DNA from: Pedobacter sp. L105
GTDB lineage: Bacteria > Bacteroidota > Bacteroidia > Sphingobacteriales > Sphingobacteriaceae
Direction: 5' to 3'
NCBI RefSeq assembly: GCF_009765875.1
Contig: NZ_LMUP01000006.1
Location: 248,001-312,000 of the forward strand
Length of the DNA stretch: 64,000 nt
Part shown: positions 1 through 7,940 of the stretch, piece by piece
Layout: each line of letters begins with the position of its first letter
Numbering within the stretch: position 1 is the stretch's first letter
Program-made: the position numbers and the translations under genes
The notes under the pieces: model-generated
What the model was told of the DNA's origin: nothing
Databases searched by the model: none
The model's input: only the letters and a program-made list of their open reading frames with translations

Positions 1-27
1 CGTGTATCAGACGATTTCGGAAGATAA
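1..27 (+). CDS. Possible 3' end of an upstream gene
   Basis: The first 27 bases read in frame 1 as RVSDDFGR followed by TAA. A strong hairpin follows ten bases later, as expected at the end of a gene. Eight residues are too few to identify a product, and frame 2 is also open to a stop just before position 93, so the assignment is tentative. Confidence 0.25.
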   Translation, partial: RVSDDFGR

Positions 28-37
28 TTTATTTTAT

Positions 38-82
38 AGATGTACCCTGCTTAATCCGGGTACATCTATTTTCTCTATTTTT
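38..82 (+). terminator. Intrinsic terminator of the upstream transcript
   Basis: A perfect 10-bp stem pairs 38-47 with 58-67 around a 10-base loop. A T-rich tract (ATTTTCTCTATTTTT) follows directly. It lies just after the putative upstream stop codon and probably separates that transcript from the lipid operon. Confidence 0.7.
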
Positions 83-90
83 GTGATTTA

Positions 91-114
91 AACATCCGGG
101 TGGATGTTTTTTTT
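91..114 (+). terminator. Second terminator-like hairpin, overlapping the ORF 5' end
   Basis: Bases 91-97 pair with 102-108 around the four-base loop GGGT, and a run of eight T residues covers 107-114. It lies 24 bases after the first terminator. The first ATG of the downstream reading frame (104) falls inside the 3' arm of this stem, which argues against that ATG as the start. It could be a back-up terminator or a leader attenuator. Confidence 0.5.
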
Positions 115-133
115 CGTTTGTATACCCATCATT

Positions 134-862
134 ATGATTATTCTACTATTTTTTCTGTTACACTGGTTTTTATCATTATTCTCACAAACTTTCTTTTTGC
201 ACCGCTATGCTTCGCATAAAATGTTTAAAATGAATCGTTTCTGGGAAAAGTTTTTTTATACCATTACCTTTTTATCGCAAGGGTCTTCTTTTTTAAACCC
301 TCGTGCCTATGCTATCCTGCACCGCATGCACCATGCTTTCAGTGATACAGAAAAGGATCCGCATTCACCGCATTTTGTAAAAGATGTATGGGGAATGATG
401 ATACAGACAAAAAATATTTATCTGAATTATGCCAAGTACAACGAAGAGCCTGAAGAGCAATTCCGCGATAAATATCCATCCTGGCCAATTGTAGATAAAA
501 TTGGGAATTCCTGGATGATGCGTGTTGTATTTATCAGTTTCTATGTATGGTTTTATGTCACTTTTGCCACTGCGTGGTGGATGTTCCTCTTATTGCCGGT
601 ACATTTCCTGATGGGGCCATTACATGGTGCTATCGTTAACTGGTGCGGGCATAAATATGGTTATTCCAACCATGATAACAACGACCATAGCAAAAACTCA
701 TTGCCGCTGGATTTTCTGATGATGGGGGAACTGTTTCAGAATAATCATCATAAAAAACCTAATAACCCAAATTTTGCATCCCGATGGTTTGAATTTGATC
801 CTACGTATCCCCTGATGAAGGTGATGCACTGGCTCCATATCATTCGGATCAGAAAAGTATAG
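134..862 (+). CDS. Fatty acid desaturase (membrane acyl-CoA/acyl-lipid desaturase family)
   Basis: Predicted integral-membrane di-iron desaturase that introduces a double bond into acyl chains. With the start at 134 the protein has 242 residues. The three histidine boxes are visible: HRYASH (23-28), HRMHH (63-67) and QNNHH (about 202-206), separated by hydrophobic segments. The frame is open from an ATG at 104, but that codon sits inside a terminator-like hairpin and would add only a hydrophobic stub; ATG 134 gives the usual short membrane start. No Shine-Dalgarno is seen, which is common in this phylum. It is first in a tight seven-gene operon with lipid methyltransferases and so probably acts on phospholipid acyl chains. 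Regiospecificity cannot be told from sequence. Confidence 0.85.
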   Translation: MIILLFFLLHWFLSLFSQTFFLHRYASHKMFKMNRFWEKFFYTITFLSQGSSFLNPRAYAILHRMHHAFSDTEKDPHSPHFVKDVWGMMIQTKNIYLNYAKYNEEPEEQFRDKYPSWPIVDKIGNSWMMRVVFISFYVWFYVTFATAWWMFLLLPVHFLMGPLHGAIVNWCGHKYGYSNHDNNDHSKNSLPLDFLMMGELFQNNHHKKPNNPNFASRWFEFDPTYPLMKVMHWLHIIRIRKV

Positions 863-865
863 CCT

Positions 866-1204
866 ATGAATAACATCTCATTTTTAAAAATTATATTTTC
901 CCTACTGCTGGTGTGGATGTGCTACAAAGTGATCGGCACCAGTATCGAAAGTAATTTATTTAAAGAATGGGATTTTCTGGGCGGCATTCCATGGATGCGT
1001 GCTACACTTTGGGATTTTTATGCCAATATCTTTGTGATCTATCTATGGATCCTCTATAAAGAGCGTTTTATCGGATTAAAAATTATATGGCTGATCTTAT
1101 TGATCTGCCTTGGCAGCATTGCCACCTGTATATATGTTTTGATACAATTGTTTAAACTAAAACCAGGTGAGGGCATTGCTGAATTAATTGGCCGCAAAAA
1201 CTAA
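866..1204 (+). CDS. DUF1475-family small membrane protein
   Basis: A 112-residue protein with about three hydrophobic segments (roughly 7-22, 48-64 and 70-97) and a short polar C-terminus. The sequence resembles the DUF1475 family from memory; no biochemical role is known to me. It starts three bases after the desaturase stop and is followed 17 bases later by a DUF1295 gene, so it is co-transcribed with the lipid-modification genes. I infer a membrane accessory role in acyl-chain modification from position only. Confidence 0.7.
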   Translation: MNNISFLKIIFSLLLVWMCYKVIGTSIESNLFKEWDFLGGIPWMRATLWDFYANIFVIYLWILYKERFIGLKIIWLILLICLGSIATCIYVLIQLFKLKPGEGIAELIGRKN

Positions 1205-1221
1205 ACGCTTATTTATTATAT

Positions 1222-2013
1222 ATGACTCCTTACTGGTTAATATTAATCTGTCTGCTGACTTGCTGCCTGATTATGTCTGCTGTATGGCTTTGGGCCAGGA
1301 AAATTGAGAATGCCGGGGTGGTAGATGTTTTTTGGTCGTTCAATTTTCCGGTAATCGCCATTATCATTTTTTTTCTGGGAACAGGTTTGCAAGCGCGTAA
1401 GCTGATGATCTGTTCTATGGTCGTGCTGGCAGGTATCAGGCTGGGTGTCCATTTATGGAACCGTGTGATTGGCCATTTGGAAGAAGAGGAGGGCAGATAT
1501 AAACAGCTGCGTAAAGAATGGGCACCAAAAGCCAATCAGAAGTTCTTCTTTTTCTTTCAGTTCCAGGCGATATCCAATGTAATCCTGGCTGTACCTTTTT
1601 TCCTGATCGGACTTAATCCTGCGCCGCAGATCAACGCTTTGGAATATACAGGGCTTGGTTTATGGGTAATTGCAGTTGTAGGGGAGGCCATGGCCGACTG
1701 GCAGCTGCAGCAGTTTAAAAAGGATCCGGCAAATAAGGGAGAGGTTTGTGCTGCGGGTTTATGGTATTACTCCCGCCATCCGAATTATTTCTTTCAGTCG
1801 CTGATGTGGATTGCTTATTTCGTCTTTGCCTTATCAGCTCCGCTGGGATGGATTGCAATGATTAGTCCCGCTATCATTTTATACTTACTGTTCAATGTAA
1901 CGGGTATCCCGGCAACCGAAGAACAATCTTTACGGTCGAGAGGAGATAAATACCGTCAATACCAGCAAACTACCAGTGCCTTTTTTCCCTGGTTCAAACT
2001 CAAAAAATCCTGA
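1222..2013 (+). CDS. DUF1295 / steroid 5-alpha-reductase-like membrane protein
   Basis: A 263-residue polytopic membrane protein. The C-terminal half carries a YSRHPNYFF stretch (about residues 185-193), the hallmark of the DUF1295 and steroid 5-alpha-reductase/isoprenylcysteine methyltransferase-like superfamily, where it contributes to NADPH or SAM binding. It has about six hydrophobic segments. Family members reduce C=C bonds next to an activating group or methylate lipids; here it could reduce an unsaturated or methylated acyl intermediate made by its neighbours, which is inference. The gene lies 12 bases upstream of the first methyltransferase. Confidence 0.75.
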   Translation: MTPYWLILICLLTCCLIMSAVWLWARKIENAGVVDVFWSFNFPVIAIIIFFLGTGLQARKLMICSMVVLAGIRLGVHLWNRVIGHLEEEEGRYKQLRKEWAPKANQKFFFFFQFQAISNVILAVPFFLIGLNPAPQINALEYTGLGLWVIAVVGEAMADWQLQQFKKDPANKGEVCAAGLWYYSRHPNYFFQSLMWIAYFVFALSAPLGWIAMISPAIILYLLFNVTGIPATEEQSLRSRGDKYRQYQQTTSAFFPWFKLKKS

Positions 2014-2025
2014 TCAACGCTTCAT

Positions 2026-3057
2026 ATGTGGTACGATAGCTTAATACAACAAAACAAACTGCCTGATTTTATCCTGAGAAAAGGAGTACGTAATTTGGTA
2101 AAACAACGTCTTAATGATGAAATTGCCGGTGATGCTGAAATTCAACAGCAACGATTCAATGCACTGCTGGAGGAATTGAGAAATTCCCCGATTGCGATCA
2201 ATACAGCAGATGCCAATCAGCAGCATTATGAAGTGCCTACAGAATTTTATCAGTACTGCCTGGGCAAACACCTGAAATATTCTTCAGGATACTGGAAGGA
2301 TGGAGTAACAGCTATTGATACTTCAGAAGAAGATATGCTGGAGATCACCTGCCAGCGTGCCGATTTGCAAAGCGGGCAAAACGTTTTAGAGCTGGGATGC
2401 GGATGGGGTTCGCTGTCATTATATATGTCGGCCAAATACCCTGACAGTAAATTCACTGTAGTATCCAATTCAAGTACCCAAAAAGCCCACATTGATCAGG
2501 CTGCTAAAGATAGAAATATTAAAAACCTGACGGTAATCACGGCAGATATGAACACTTTCCAGATCGACCAAACCTTTGACAGGGTGGTTTCTGTAGAAAT
2601 GTTCGAGCATATGCGTAATTATCAATTGCTGCTTCAAAAAGTAGATGGATTTCTAAAAGCGGACGGTAAACTGTTCGTGCATATTTTTACGCATGAAACC
2701 CTGGCCTATAAATTTGAGGTAAAAGATGAAACCGACTGGATGAGCAAGTATTTCTTTACCGGCGGTATCATGCCTTCCAATCATCTGCTGACTTATTTTA
2801 ATGATGACCTCACGATAGAGAATCTTTGGGTAGTGAATGGAATGCATTATTCCAAAACTTCAGAAGCCTGGTTGAGCAATATGGATCGGCATAAAAAAGA
2901 GATCATGCCTATTTTTGAAAAGACTTATGGTAAAGATCAGGCTTTAAAATGGTGGGTATACTGGCGTTTATTTTACATCGCCTGTGCGGAATTATTTGGC
3001 TACAGGAATGGTAATGAATGGATGGTATGTCATTATTTATTTAAGAAAAACGCTTAG
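2026..3057 (+). CDS. SAM-dependent methyltransferase of the cyclopropane-fatty-acid synthase family (first copy)
   Basis: A 343-residue class I methyltransferase. The SAM-binding motif I reads ELGCGWG at about 122-128. Upstream is YSSGYW (E. coli Cfa has YSCAYW as I recall it), and FEH and VHIF are kept further on. It is shorter than cyclopropane synthases (about 380-410) because it lacks most of their N-terminal lipid-binding domain. This matches the short methyltransferases that accompany DUF1365 and FAD-oxidoreductase genes. It probably transfers a methyl group from SAM to an unsaturated acyl chain. The stop codon abuts the next start at 3058, so translation is likely coupled. Confidence 0.8.
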   Translation: MWYDSLIQQNKLPDFILRKGVRNLVKQRLNDEIAGDAEIQQQRFNALLEELRNSPIAINTADANQQHYEVPTEFYQYCLGKHLKYSSGYWKDGVTAIDTSEEDMLEITCQRADLQSGQNVLELGCGWGSLSLYMSAKYPDSKFTVVSNSSTQKAHIDQAAKDRNIKNLTVITADMNTFQIDQTFDRVVSVEMFEHMRNYQLLLQKVDGFLKADGKLFVHIFTHETLAYKFEVKDETDWMSKYFFTGGIMPSNHLLTYFNDDLTIENLWVVNGMHYSKTSEAWLSNMDRHKKEIMPIFEKTYGKDQALKWWVYWRLFYIACAELFGYRNGNEWMVCHYLFKKNA

Positions 3058-4305
3058 ATGGAAAAAATTGCCATTATAGGAACAGGTATAGCCGGAATGG
3101 GCTGCGGACATTTTCTCCATAAAAAGTATGACCTTACTTTTTTTGAAGAACTGAATTATGTGGGTGGCCATACCAATACAGTTACCATAGATGAAAATGG
3201 AAAACCGGTTTATATTGATACCGGGTTTATGGTTTTCAATTATCAGACCTACCCAAACCTGTGTGCGCTGTTTGAAGAGATCAAGGCTCCTGTAAAAAAA
3301 ACAGATATGTCTTTTAGTGTGCAATATTTACCTGCCAAACTGGAATACAGCGGGTCGAGTTTAAATCATCTGTTTGCACAGCGAAGGAATATATTTGATC
3401 CGTCCTTTTTAAAGATGCTGATGCAGATTAATCGTTTTAATAAAGAAAGTGTAGAGATCCTTGATCAGCCCAAGTATGCGGATTATTCCATTGGGCGTTA
3501 TATTGAGGAATTTGGCTACAGCCAGGATATGGTATGGAAATACCTGATCCCGATGAGTTCCGCAGTTTGGTCTACGCCAATGGAAGATATTCTTGATTTT
3601 CCTGCAGTTTCTTTGATCCGGTTTTTTAAGAACCATGGTTTTCTGGGTTTGGATACACAACATCAGTGGTATACGCTTCATAATGGTAGTCAGGCTTACC
3701 GTAAGTTACTGATTGCACCTTTTCGCGACCGTATTCAGCTGAATAAAAAGATCAAAACAGTGGAACGCCTGGAAGATGGCAAAGTGAAAGTAACAGCTGC
3801 TGATGGCACTGAAGGTATATTTGACAAAGTAATTATGGCTTGTCATGCTGATCAGTCTTATCGGATTGTTGCCAACAAAACTGCTGATGAAGAGCGTCTG
3901 TTAGCTAAATTTAAATACCAGCCTAACAAAGCTGTTCTGCATACTGACAGGAAACTCATGCCCAAAAAGAAACTGGCATGGAGCAGCTGGAATTACAGGG
4001 TAGAAGAGAAAAATGGGAAGTTGATACCAAGTACCATTTATTGGATGAACCAGTTGCAGCAGGTTTCAGATCAGCAGGATTATTTTGTATCTATCAATCC
4101 CTCTGCACAGCTGGATCCTGAAAAGATCCTGAAAGAAATTGATTATGAGCACCCCCTGTTTGATGTAGCGGCCATGCAGGCGCAGCAGGAATTGTATCTG
4201 CTGAACCAGAAAGGTCCGGTTTACTATTGCGGAAGTTATTTTAAATATGGCTTTCATGAAGATGCTTATGCCAGTGCAGTAGAGCTGTGCCAACTTATTC
4301 CCTGA
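3058..4305 (+). CDS. FAD-dependent oxidoreductase (NAD(P)-binding/amine-oxidase fold)
   Basis: A 415-residue flavoprotein. The N-terminus carries a Rossmann dinucleotide motif, GTGIAGMG (about 8-15), then YVGGHTNTV (about 34-42), typical of the phytoene-desaturase/amine-oxidase superfamily, and a C-terminal segment with GPVYYCGSYFKYGFHEDA, where FAD is contacted. Homologues sit beside cyclopropane-synthase-like genes in many bacteria. FAD oxidoreductases of this type reduce methylene-acyl intermediates (10-methylstearate synthesis) or serve furan fatty acid formation, so a redox step on a methylated acyl chain is the best inference. It begins directly after the methyltransferase stop and ends five bases before the DUF1365 gene. 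Confidence 0.8.
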   Translation: MEKIAIIGTGIAGMGCGHFLHKKYDLTFFEELNYVGGHTNTVTIDENGKPVYIDTGFMVFNYQTYPNLCALFEEIKAPVKKTDMSFSVQYLPAKLEYSGSSLNHLFAQRRNIFDPSFLKMLMQINRFNKESVEILDQPKYADYSIGRYIEEFGYSQDMVWKYLIPMSSAVWSTPMEDILDFPAVSLIRFFKNHGFLGLDTQHQWYTLHNGSQAYRKLLIAPFRDRIQLNKKIKTVERLEDGKVKVTAADGTEGIFDKVIMACHADQSYRIVANKTADEERLLAKFKYQPNKAVLHTDRKLMPKKKLAWSSWNYRVEEKNGKLIPSTIYWMNQLQQVSDQQDYFVSINPSAQLDPEKILKEIDYEHPLFDVAAMQAQQELYLLNQKGPVYYCGSYFKYGFHEDAYASAVELCQLIP

Positions 4306-4310
4306 TTAGC

Positions 4311-5108
4311 ATGAACTCATCCATTTATACCTGTAAGGTAATGCACAATAGATTGTCGCCCAAAAAGCATAGCTTTTGGTACAATGTATATCTATTTTAC
4401 CTGGATCTGGATGAAATTCCATTGTTGGCAAAAAAGCATTTTTTCTTTGGTTTTCATCGTTTTAACCTTTTTAATTTCCGGGATAAAGACCATTTGCAGC
4501 TACCGCGTGAAAATCCTGATAACACTAAAAGTGTAAGGGAACACCTTACACATTATATCGCTGAACACGGTGTTAGCCTGGGGAGGGGCAAGGTGATGTT
4601 GTTGACCAATCTGGCGGTATTGGGTTATAATTTTAATCCTGTATGTTTTTATTTCTGTTATGATGAGGGAGGGGAACCGCTTTGCGCAGTAGTAGAAATT
4701 ACGAACACTTACCACGAGAAGAAACTGTTTTTCCTCAGTTCTTCGGAGTTGGAAGGGAACAGCTTCAGGCAGCAGGCAGAAAAATATTTTTATGTTTCCC
4801 CATTTACGGACCTGGATACAACTTTTGATTTTAACCTTGTCATCCCCGGAGAAAATCTGGATATCAGGATTGATGATTATGATAAGGAAGGAAGGCATTT
4901 TTTTATCAGTACGTTAACAGGTAAGCGAAAAGCATTGACTAATATCGCCTTGCTCAGACATTTTTGCTCCATTCCTTTGATCCCTTTATGGGTAATGGGA
5001 ATGATCCACTGGCAGGCCTTTTTGTTATGGAGAAAAAAGATAGCTTTTCATCCGAAGGCTGCAAACCAGACCTTACAAAAGGACGTATATAAACCAAATA
5101 ACAAATAA
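4311..5108 (+). CDS. DUF1365-family protein
   Basis: A 265-residue protein of the DUF1365 family, recognised by its N-terminal pattern (VMHNRLSPKKHSFWY, about 9-23) and the central NLAVLGYNFNPVCFYFCY stretch (about 95-112). The frame is open from a GTG at 4287, which would overlap the preceding gene; ATG 4311, five bases after that gene's stop, is the better start. DUF1365 has no settled biochemistry but is almost always next to the FAD oxidoreductase and a cyclopropane-synthase-like methyltransferase, as here. A short hydrophobic stretch near 225-240 may attach it to the membrane. Confidence 0.8.
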   Translation: MNSSIYTCKVMHNRLSPKKHSFWYNVYLFYLDLDEIPLLAKKHFFFGFHRFNLFNFRDKDHLQLPRENPDNTKSVREHLTHYIAEHGVSLGRGKVMLLTNLAVLGYNFNPVCFYFCYDEGGEPLCAVVEITNTYHEKKLFFLSSSELEGNSFRQQAEKYFYVSPFTDLDTTFDFNLVIPGENLDIRIDDYDKEGRHFFISTLTGKRKALTNIALLRHFCSIPLIPLWVMGMIHWQAFLLWRKKIAFHPKAANQTLQKDVYKPNNK

Positions 5109-5116
5109 ATAGGACT

Positions 5117-6355
5117 ATGCCGGTGCTCTCTGTTGCTCAAAATAAAACTGGATTTTATGAAAATGCAGTGTTGAACCTGATCAGTAAAATGAATAAGGGC
5201 AGTCTTTCTTTATCTCTTCCCTGCGGGCAGCAACTGGAGATTGGAGACGGTAAGGGAGGAGTGAAAGCGACTATTATTATCAAGGACCAGGCTTTTTACA
5301 AGAACTTGGTATTGTATGGCGATATAGGCTTTGGAGAAGGATTTGTCAATGGACTTTGGGATACAGATAACATCACCAATGTGATCAAATGGGTATTGTT
5401 GAACATAGAAAATGCCCCATCAGTTTCCGGAAGCAAGACTAAAACGGTTGCGCTAAATATTTTCAAGTGGTTTAACCGAATTTACCATAACAGCCGGTCT
5501 AACACTATTGCCGGTTCTCAGAAAAATATTTCGGAACATTATGATCTGAACAACGATTTCTTTGCCACATTCCTTGATCCTACCATGACCTATTCCAGCG
5601 GTTATTTCCTGGATGAAAAAACATCTTTACTGGATTCGCAATATGCCAAATACGAACGTCTGGCTAAACAGATGAATTTGCAGCCTACCGACCATGTACT
5701 GGAAATTGGCAGTGGCTGGGGCGGTAATGCGATCTATATGGCTGGTACTTATGGTTGCAAGGTGACTTCAGTTACCATTTCTGTAGAACAGCAAAAGCTG
5801 GCTACAGCACGTGTGGCAGCTGCCGGCCTTACTGATAAAGTAGAGGTTATTATCTGCGATTACCGTGATATAGAAGGAGAATTTGATAAGATTGTTTCTA
5901 TAGAAATGCTGGAGGCTGTAGGGCACAAATACTATGACGAATATTTTGCCAAGTGTAATGAAGTGCTTAAACCTAACGGGATACTGGCTTTCCAGGTGAT
6001 TACCAGTCCTGATTCGAGATATATGAGTCTGCGTAAAGGGGTAGACTGGATACAAAAACATATTTTTCCGGGTTCGCTATTGCCTTCAGTAGCCAAGCTA
6101 AATGAGTCGATCAATAAAACAAGTGATTTGACTATGGTAGACCTGAAAGATATGGGATTGGATTATGCGCGAACACTGAATTTATGGTGTGAACGTTTTA
6201 ATAAAAACATTACGGAAGTTAAAGCTTTGGGCTTTGATGATACTTTTATCCGTAAGTGGCAGTACTATCTTAATTATTGTGAGGCTGCCTTTGCCATGCG
6301 TAATATCAACGTAATGCAAATGGTATATACCAGGCCAAACAATACCAAACGTTAA
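5117..6355 (+). CDS. Cyclopropane-fatty-acyl-phospholipid synthase family methyltransferase (second copy)
   Basis: A 412-residue protein with full cyclopropane-synthase architecture: an N-terminal lipid-binding domain (about 1-120), then a SAM methyltransferase domain with EIGSGWGG near 195-203 and VTISVEQQK. By eye against E. coli Cfa, the bicarbonate-site residues differ: YSSGY replaces YSCAY, EAVG replaces EHVG, and FQVIT replaces LHTIG, so Cys139 and His266 equivalents are Ser and Gln. It may therefore make a methyl or methylene branch rather than a cyclopropane; that is inference. It is last in the operon, eight bases after DUF1365, with a strong terminator 22 bases after its stop. Confidence 0.8.
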   Translation: MPVLSVAQNKTGFYENAVLNLISKMNKGSLSLSLPCGQQLEIGDGKGGVKATIIIKDQAFYKNLVLYGDIGFGEGFVNGLWDTDNITNVIKWVLLNIENAPSVSGSKTKTVALNIFKWFNRIYHNSRSNTIAGSQKNISEHYDLNNDFFATFLDPTMTYSSGYFLDEKTSLLDSQYAKYERLAKQMNLQPTDHVLEIGSGWGGNAIYMAGTYGCKVTSVTISVEQQKLATARVAAAGLTDKVEVIICDYRDIEGEFDKIVSIEMLEAVGHKYYDEYFAKCNEVLKPNGILAFQVITSPDSRYMSLRKGVDWIQKHIFPGSLLPSVAKLNESINKTSDLTMVDLKDMGLDYARTLNLWCERFNKNITEVKALGFDDTFIRKWQYYLNYCEAAFAMRNINVMQMVYTRPNNTKR

Positions 6356-6376
6356 AACACACACCAATAATTTCTT

Positions 6377-6404
6377 AGAAAGCTCCCATAGGAGCTTTCT
6401 TTGT
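6377..6404 (+). terminator. Terminator of the lipid-modification operon
   Basis: A perfect 10-bp stem (6377-6386 with 6391-6400) closes a CATA loop and is followed by TT. It ends the + strand operon that starts with the desaturase. Confidence 0.75.
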
Positions 6405-6440
6405 GTAATAGCCTATGATGCGGTAGGTAGTTTTGCGCAT

Positions 6441-6467
6441 AAAAAAGCCCCGGTTAAAACCAGGGCT
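6441..6467 (-). terminator. Terminator of the RNA helicase gene
   Basis: Read on the minus strand, a 10-bp GC-rich stem with one G-T pair (6446-6455 with 6458-6467, the innermost pairs being A-T) is followed by a run of six T residues (6441-6446). It lies about 25 bases past the helicase stop codon. Confidence 0.75.
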
Positions 6468-6490
6468 CCTATAAATGATTTAAATAGCTA

Positions 6491-7813
6491 TTAATCTGTT
6501 TTTGCTTTTGGTCTTGAACCGCTAAATCTTCGGTTACCGCCATTGCCACCACCCGCTGGTTTTCTTGCACCGCTCAGGTTGGGTTTATGTTCGGTTCTCT
6601 CCGGGCGTCCGCCTCTCGCAGGTTTAGCTTTTCCCTTTGCTTTTGCAGCTGCTGCGCCAGACATCAGGCTTTGCCAACTCATTGCATAAGGATGGTCTTC
6701 CTGAACAGGGATCTTAATGGCGATTAACTTTTCGATATCATCCAGGAATTCCTTTTCTTCTCCATCACAGAAAGAGAAAGATATACCGCTGTTTCCTGCA
6801 CGGCCGGTACGGCCAATACGGTGAACATAAGTTTCAGGAACGTTAGGTAATTCATAGTTGATAACGTGGGTCAGCTCGTCTACATCAATACCGCGTGCGG
6901 CAATGTCAGTAGCTACCAGGATACGCGTAATTTTTGCTTTGAAGTTTGTTAAAGCTCTTTGTCTCGCGTTTTGCGATTTATTTCCGTGGATAGCTTCTGC
7001 TTTCACGCCAACTTTAATCAGGTCTTTAACAATACGGTCTGCACCATGTTTAGTACGGGTAAATACAAGTGCTGTAGCAATTGATTTATCTTTTAAAATG
7101 TGCAGCAGCAGATTTTTCTTATCGTTTTTATCTACATAATAGATAGACTGCTCAATTTTTTCTGCGGTCGAAGAAACAGGAGTTACTTCAACTTTTAAAG
7201 GATTGGTTAAGATCGTATCTGCCAGTTTCTGAATTTCTGCAGGCATTGTTGCCGAGAAAAACAAGGTCTGTCTTTTAGAAGGCAGTTTAGCGATAGTTTT
7301 CTTTACGTCATGGATAAAGCCCATGTCCAGCATCCTGTCGGCTTCATCCAATACAAAGATTTCTACGTCTTTCAGGTTGATAAAGCCCTGGTTCATCAGG
7401 TCTAATAGTCTTCCCGGAGTAGCGATCAGGATATCTACACCGCGGTGCAGGGCATCAGTTTGTGCTTTCTGACCAACACCACCAAATATAACCAGGTGAC
7501 GAAGGGAAAGGTTTTTGCCATATGCCTTGAAACTTTCTTCAATTTGTATGGCAAGCTCACGTGTTGGCGTTAATACCAAAGCTTTGATTGGTCTTGGGCC
7601 TTTAACATTTTGGTGCTCGTTGTTCAACAGTTGAAGCATAGGAATTGCAAATGCCGCCGTTTTACCGGTTCCGGTTTGTGCACAACCTAATAAATCTCTT
7701 TTCGTTAATATAGTTGGAATAGACTGTTCTTGTATAGGGGTTGGGTTAGTGTAACCCTCTGCTTGCAGCGCTTTTAAAATAGGCTCAATCAGGTTTAAAT
7801 CTTCGAATAACAA
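6491..7813 (-). CDS. DEAD-box ATP-dependent RNA helicase (RhlE-like)
   Basis: A 440-residue helicase that unwinds RNA duplexes using ATP, probably in ribosome assembly or RNA turnover. Core motifs appear in order: Q motif (TPIQEQSIP), AQTGTGKT (Walker A), [23 protein letters not shown] (Walker B), SATMP, and in the second RecA domain [10 protein letters not shown] and [10 protein letters not shown]. The last 60 residues are Lys/Arg/Gly-rich and probably bind RNA non-specifically. The subfamily assignment rests on overall resemblance. A -7-like box about 100 bases upstream suggests a long 5' leader. Confidence 0.92.
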   Translation of the reverse strand: MLFEDLNLIEPILKALQAEGYTNPTPIQEQSIPTILTKRDLLGCAQTGTGKTAAFAIPMLQLLNNEHQNVKGPRPIKALVLTPTRELAIQIEESFKAYGKNLSLRHLVIFGGVGQKAQTDALHRGVDILIATPGRLLDLMNQGFINLKDVEIFVLDEADRMLDMGFIHDVKKTIAKLPSKRQTLFFSATMPAEIQKLADTILTNPLKVEVTPVSSTAEKIEQSIYYVDKNDKKNLLLHILKDKSIATALVFTRTKHGADRIVKDLIKVGVKAEAIHGNKSQNARQRALTNFKAKITRILVATDIAARGIDVDELTHVINYELPNVPETYVHRIGRTGRAGNSGISFSFCDGEEKEFLDDIEKLIAIKIPVQEDHPYAMSWQSLMSGAAAAKAKGKAKPARGGRPERTEHKPNLSGARKPAGGGNGGNRRFSGSRPKAKTD

Positions 7814-7914
7814 TGTGTATGAATTTTAGTGAATATAATCATGAAGAAACGCTAACAATCAGCAGGTGTTTAGTTTAACGGATTGTATTTTGTACAAACA
7901 ATTACGTTTCGCTA

Positions 7915-7922
7915 CAAATATA
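7915..7922 (-). promoter_or_regulatory. Candidate -7 box for the RNA helicase
   Basis: The minus strand reads TATATTTG, a full match to the Bacteroidota TAnnTTTG -7 consensus, about 100 bases before the helicase ATG. No TTG was found at the expected -33 distance, so support is partial. If real, the transcript has a leader of about 95 bases. Confidence 0.4.
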
Positions 7923-7940
7923 CACATAAGTTCTGTAAAA

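Noticed and set aside
5117..6355. Naming the second methyltransferase cfa
   Set aside because: Residues expected at the bicarbonate site of E. coli Cfa differ by eye, so a cyclopropane product should not be assumed.
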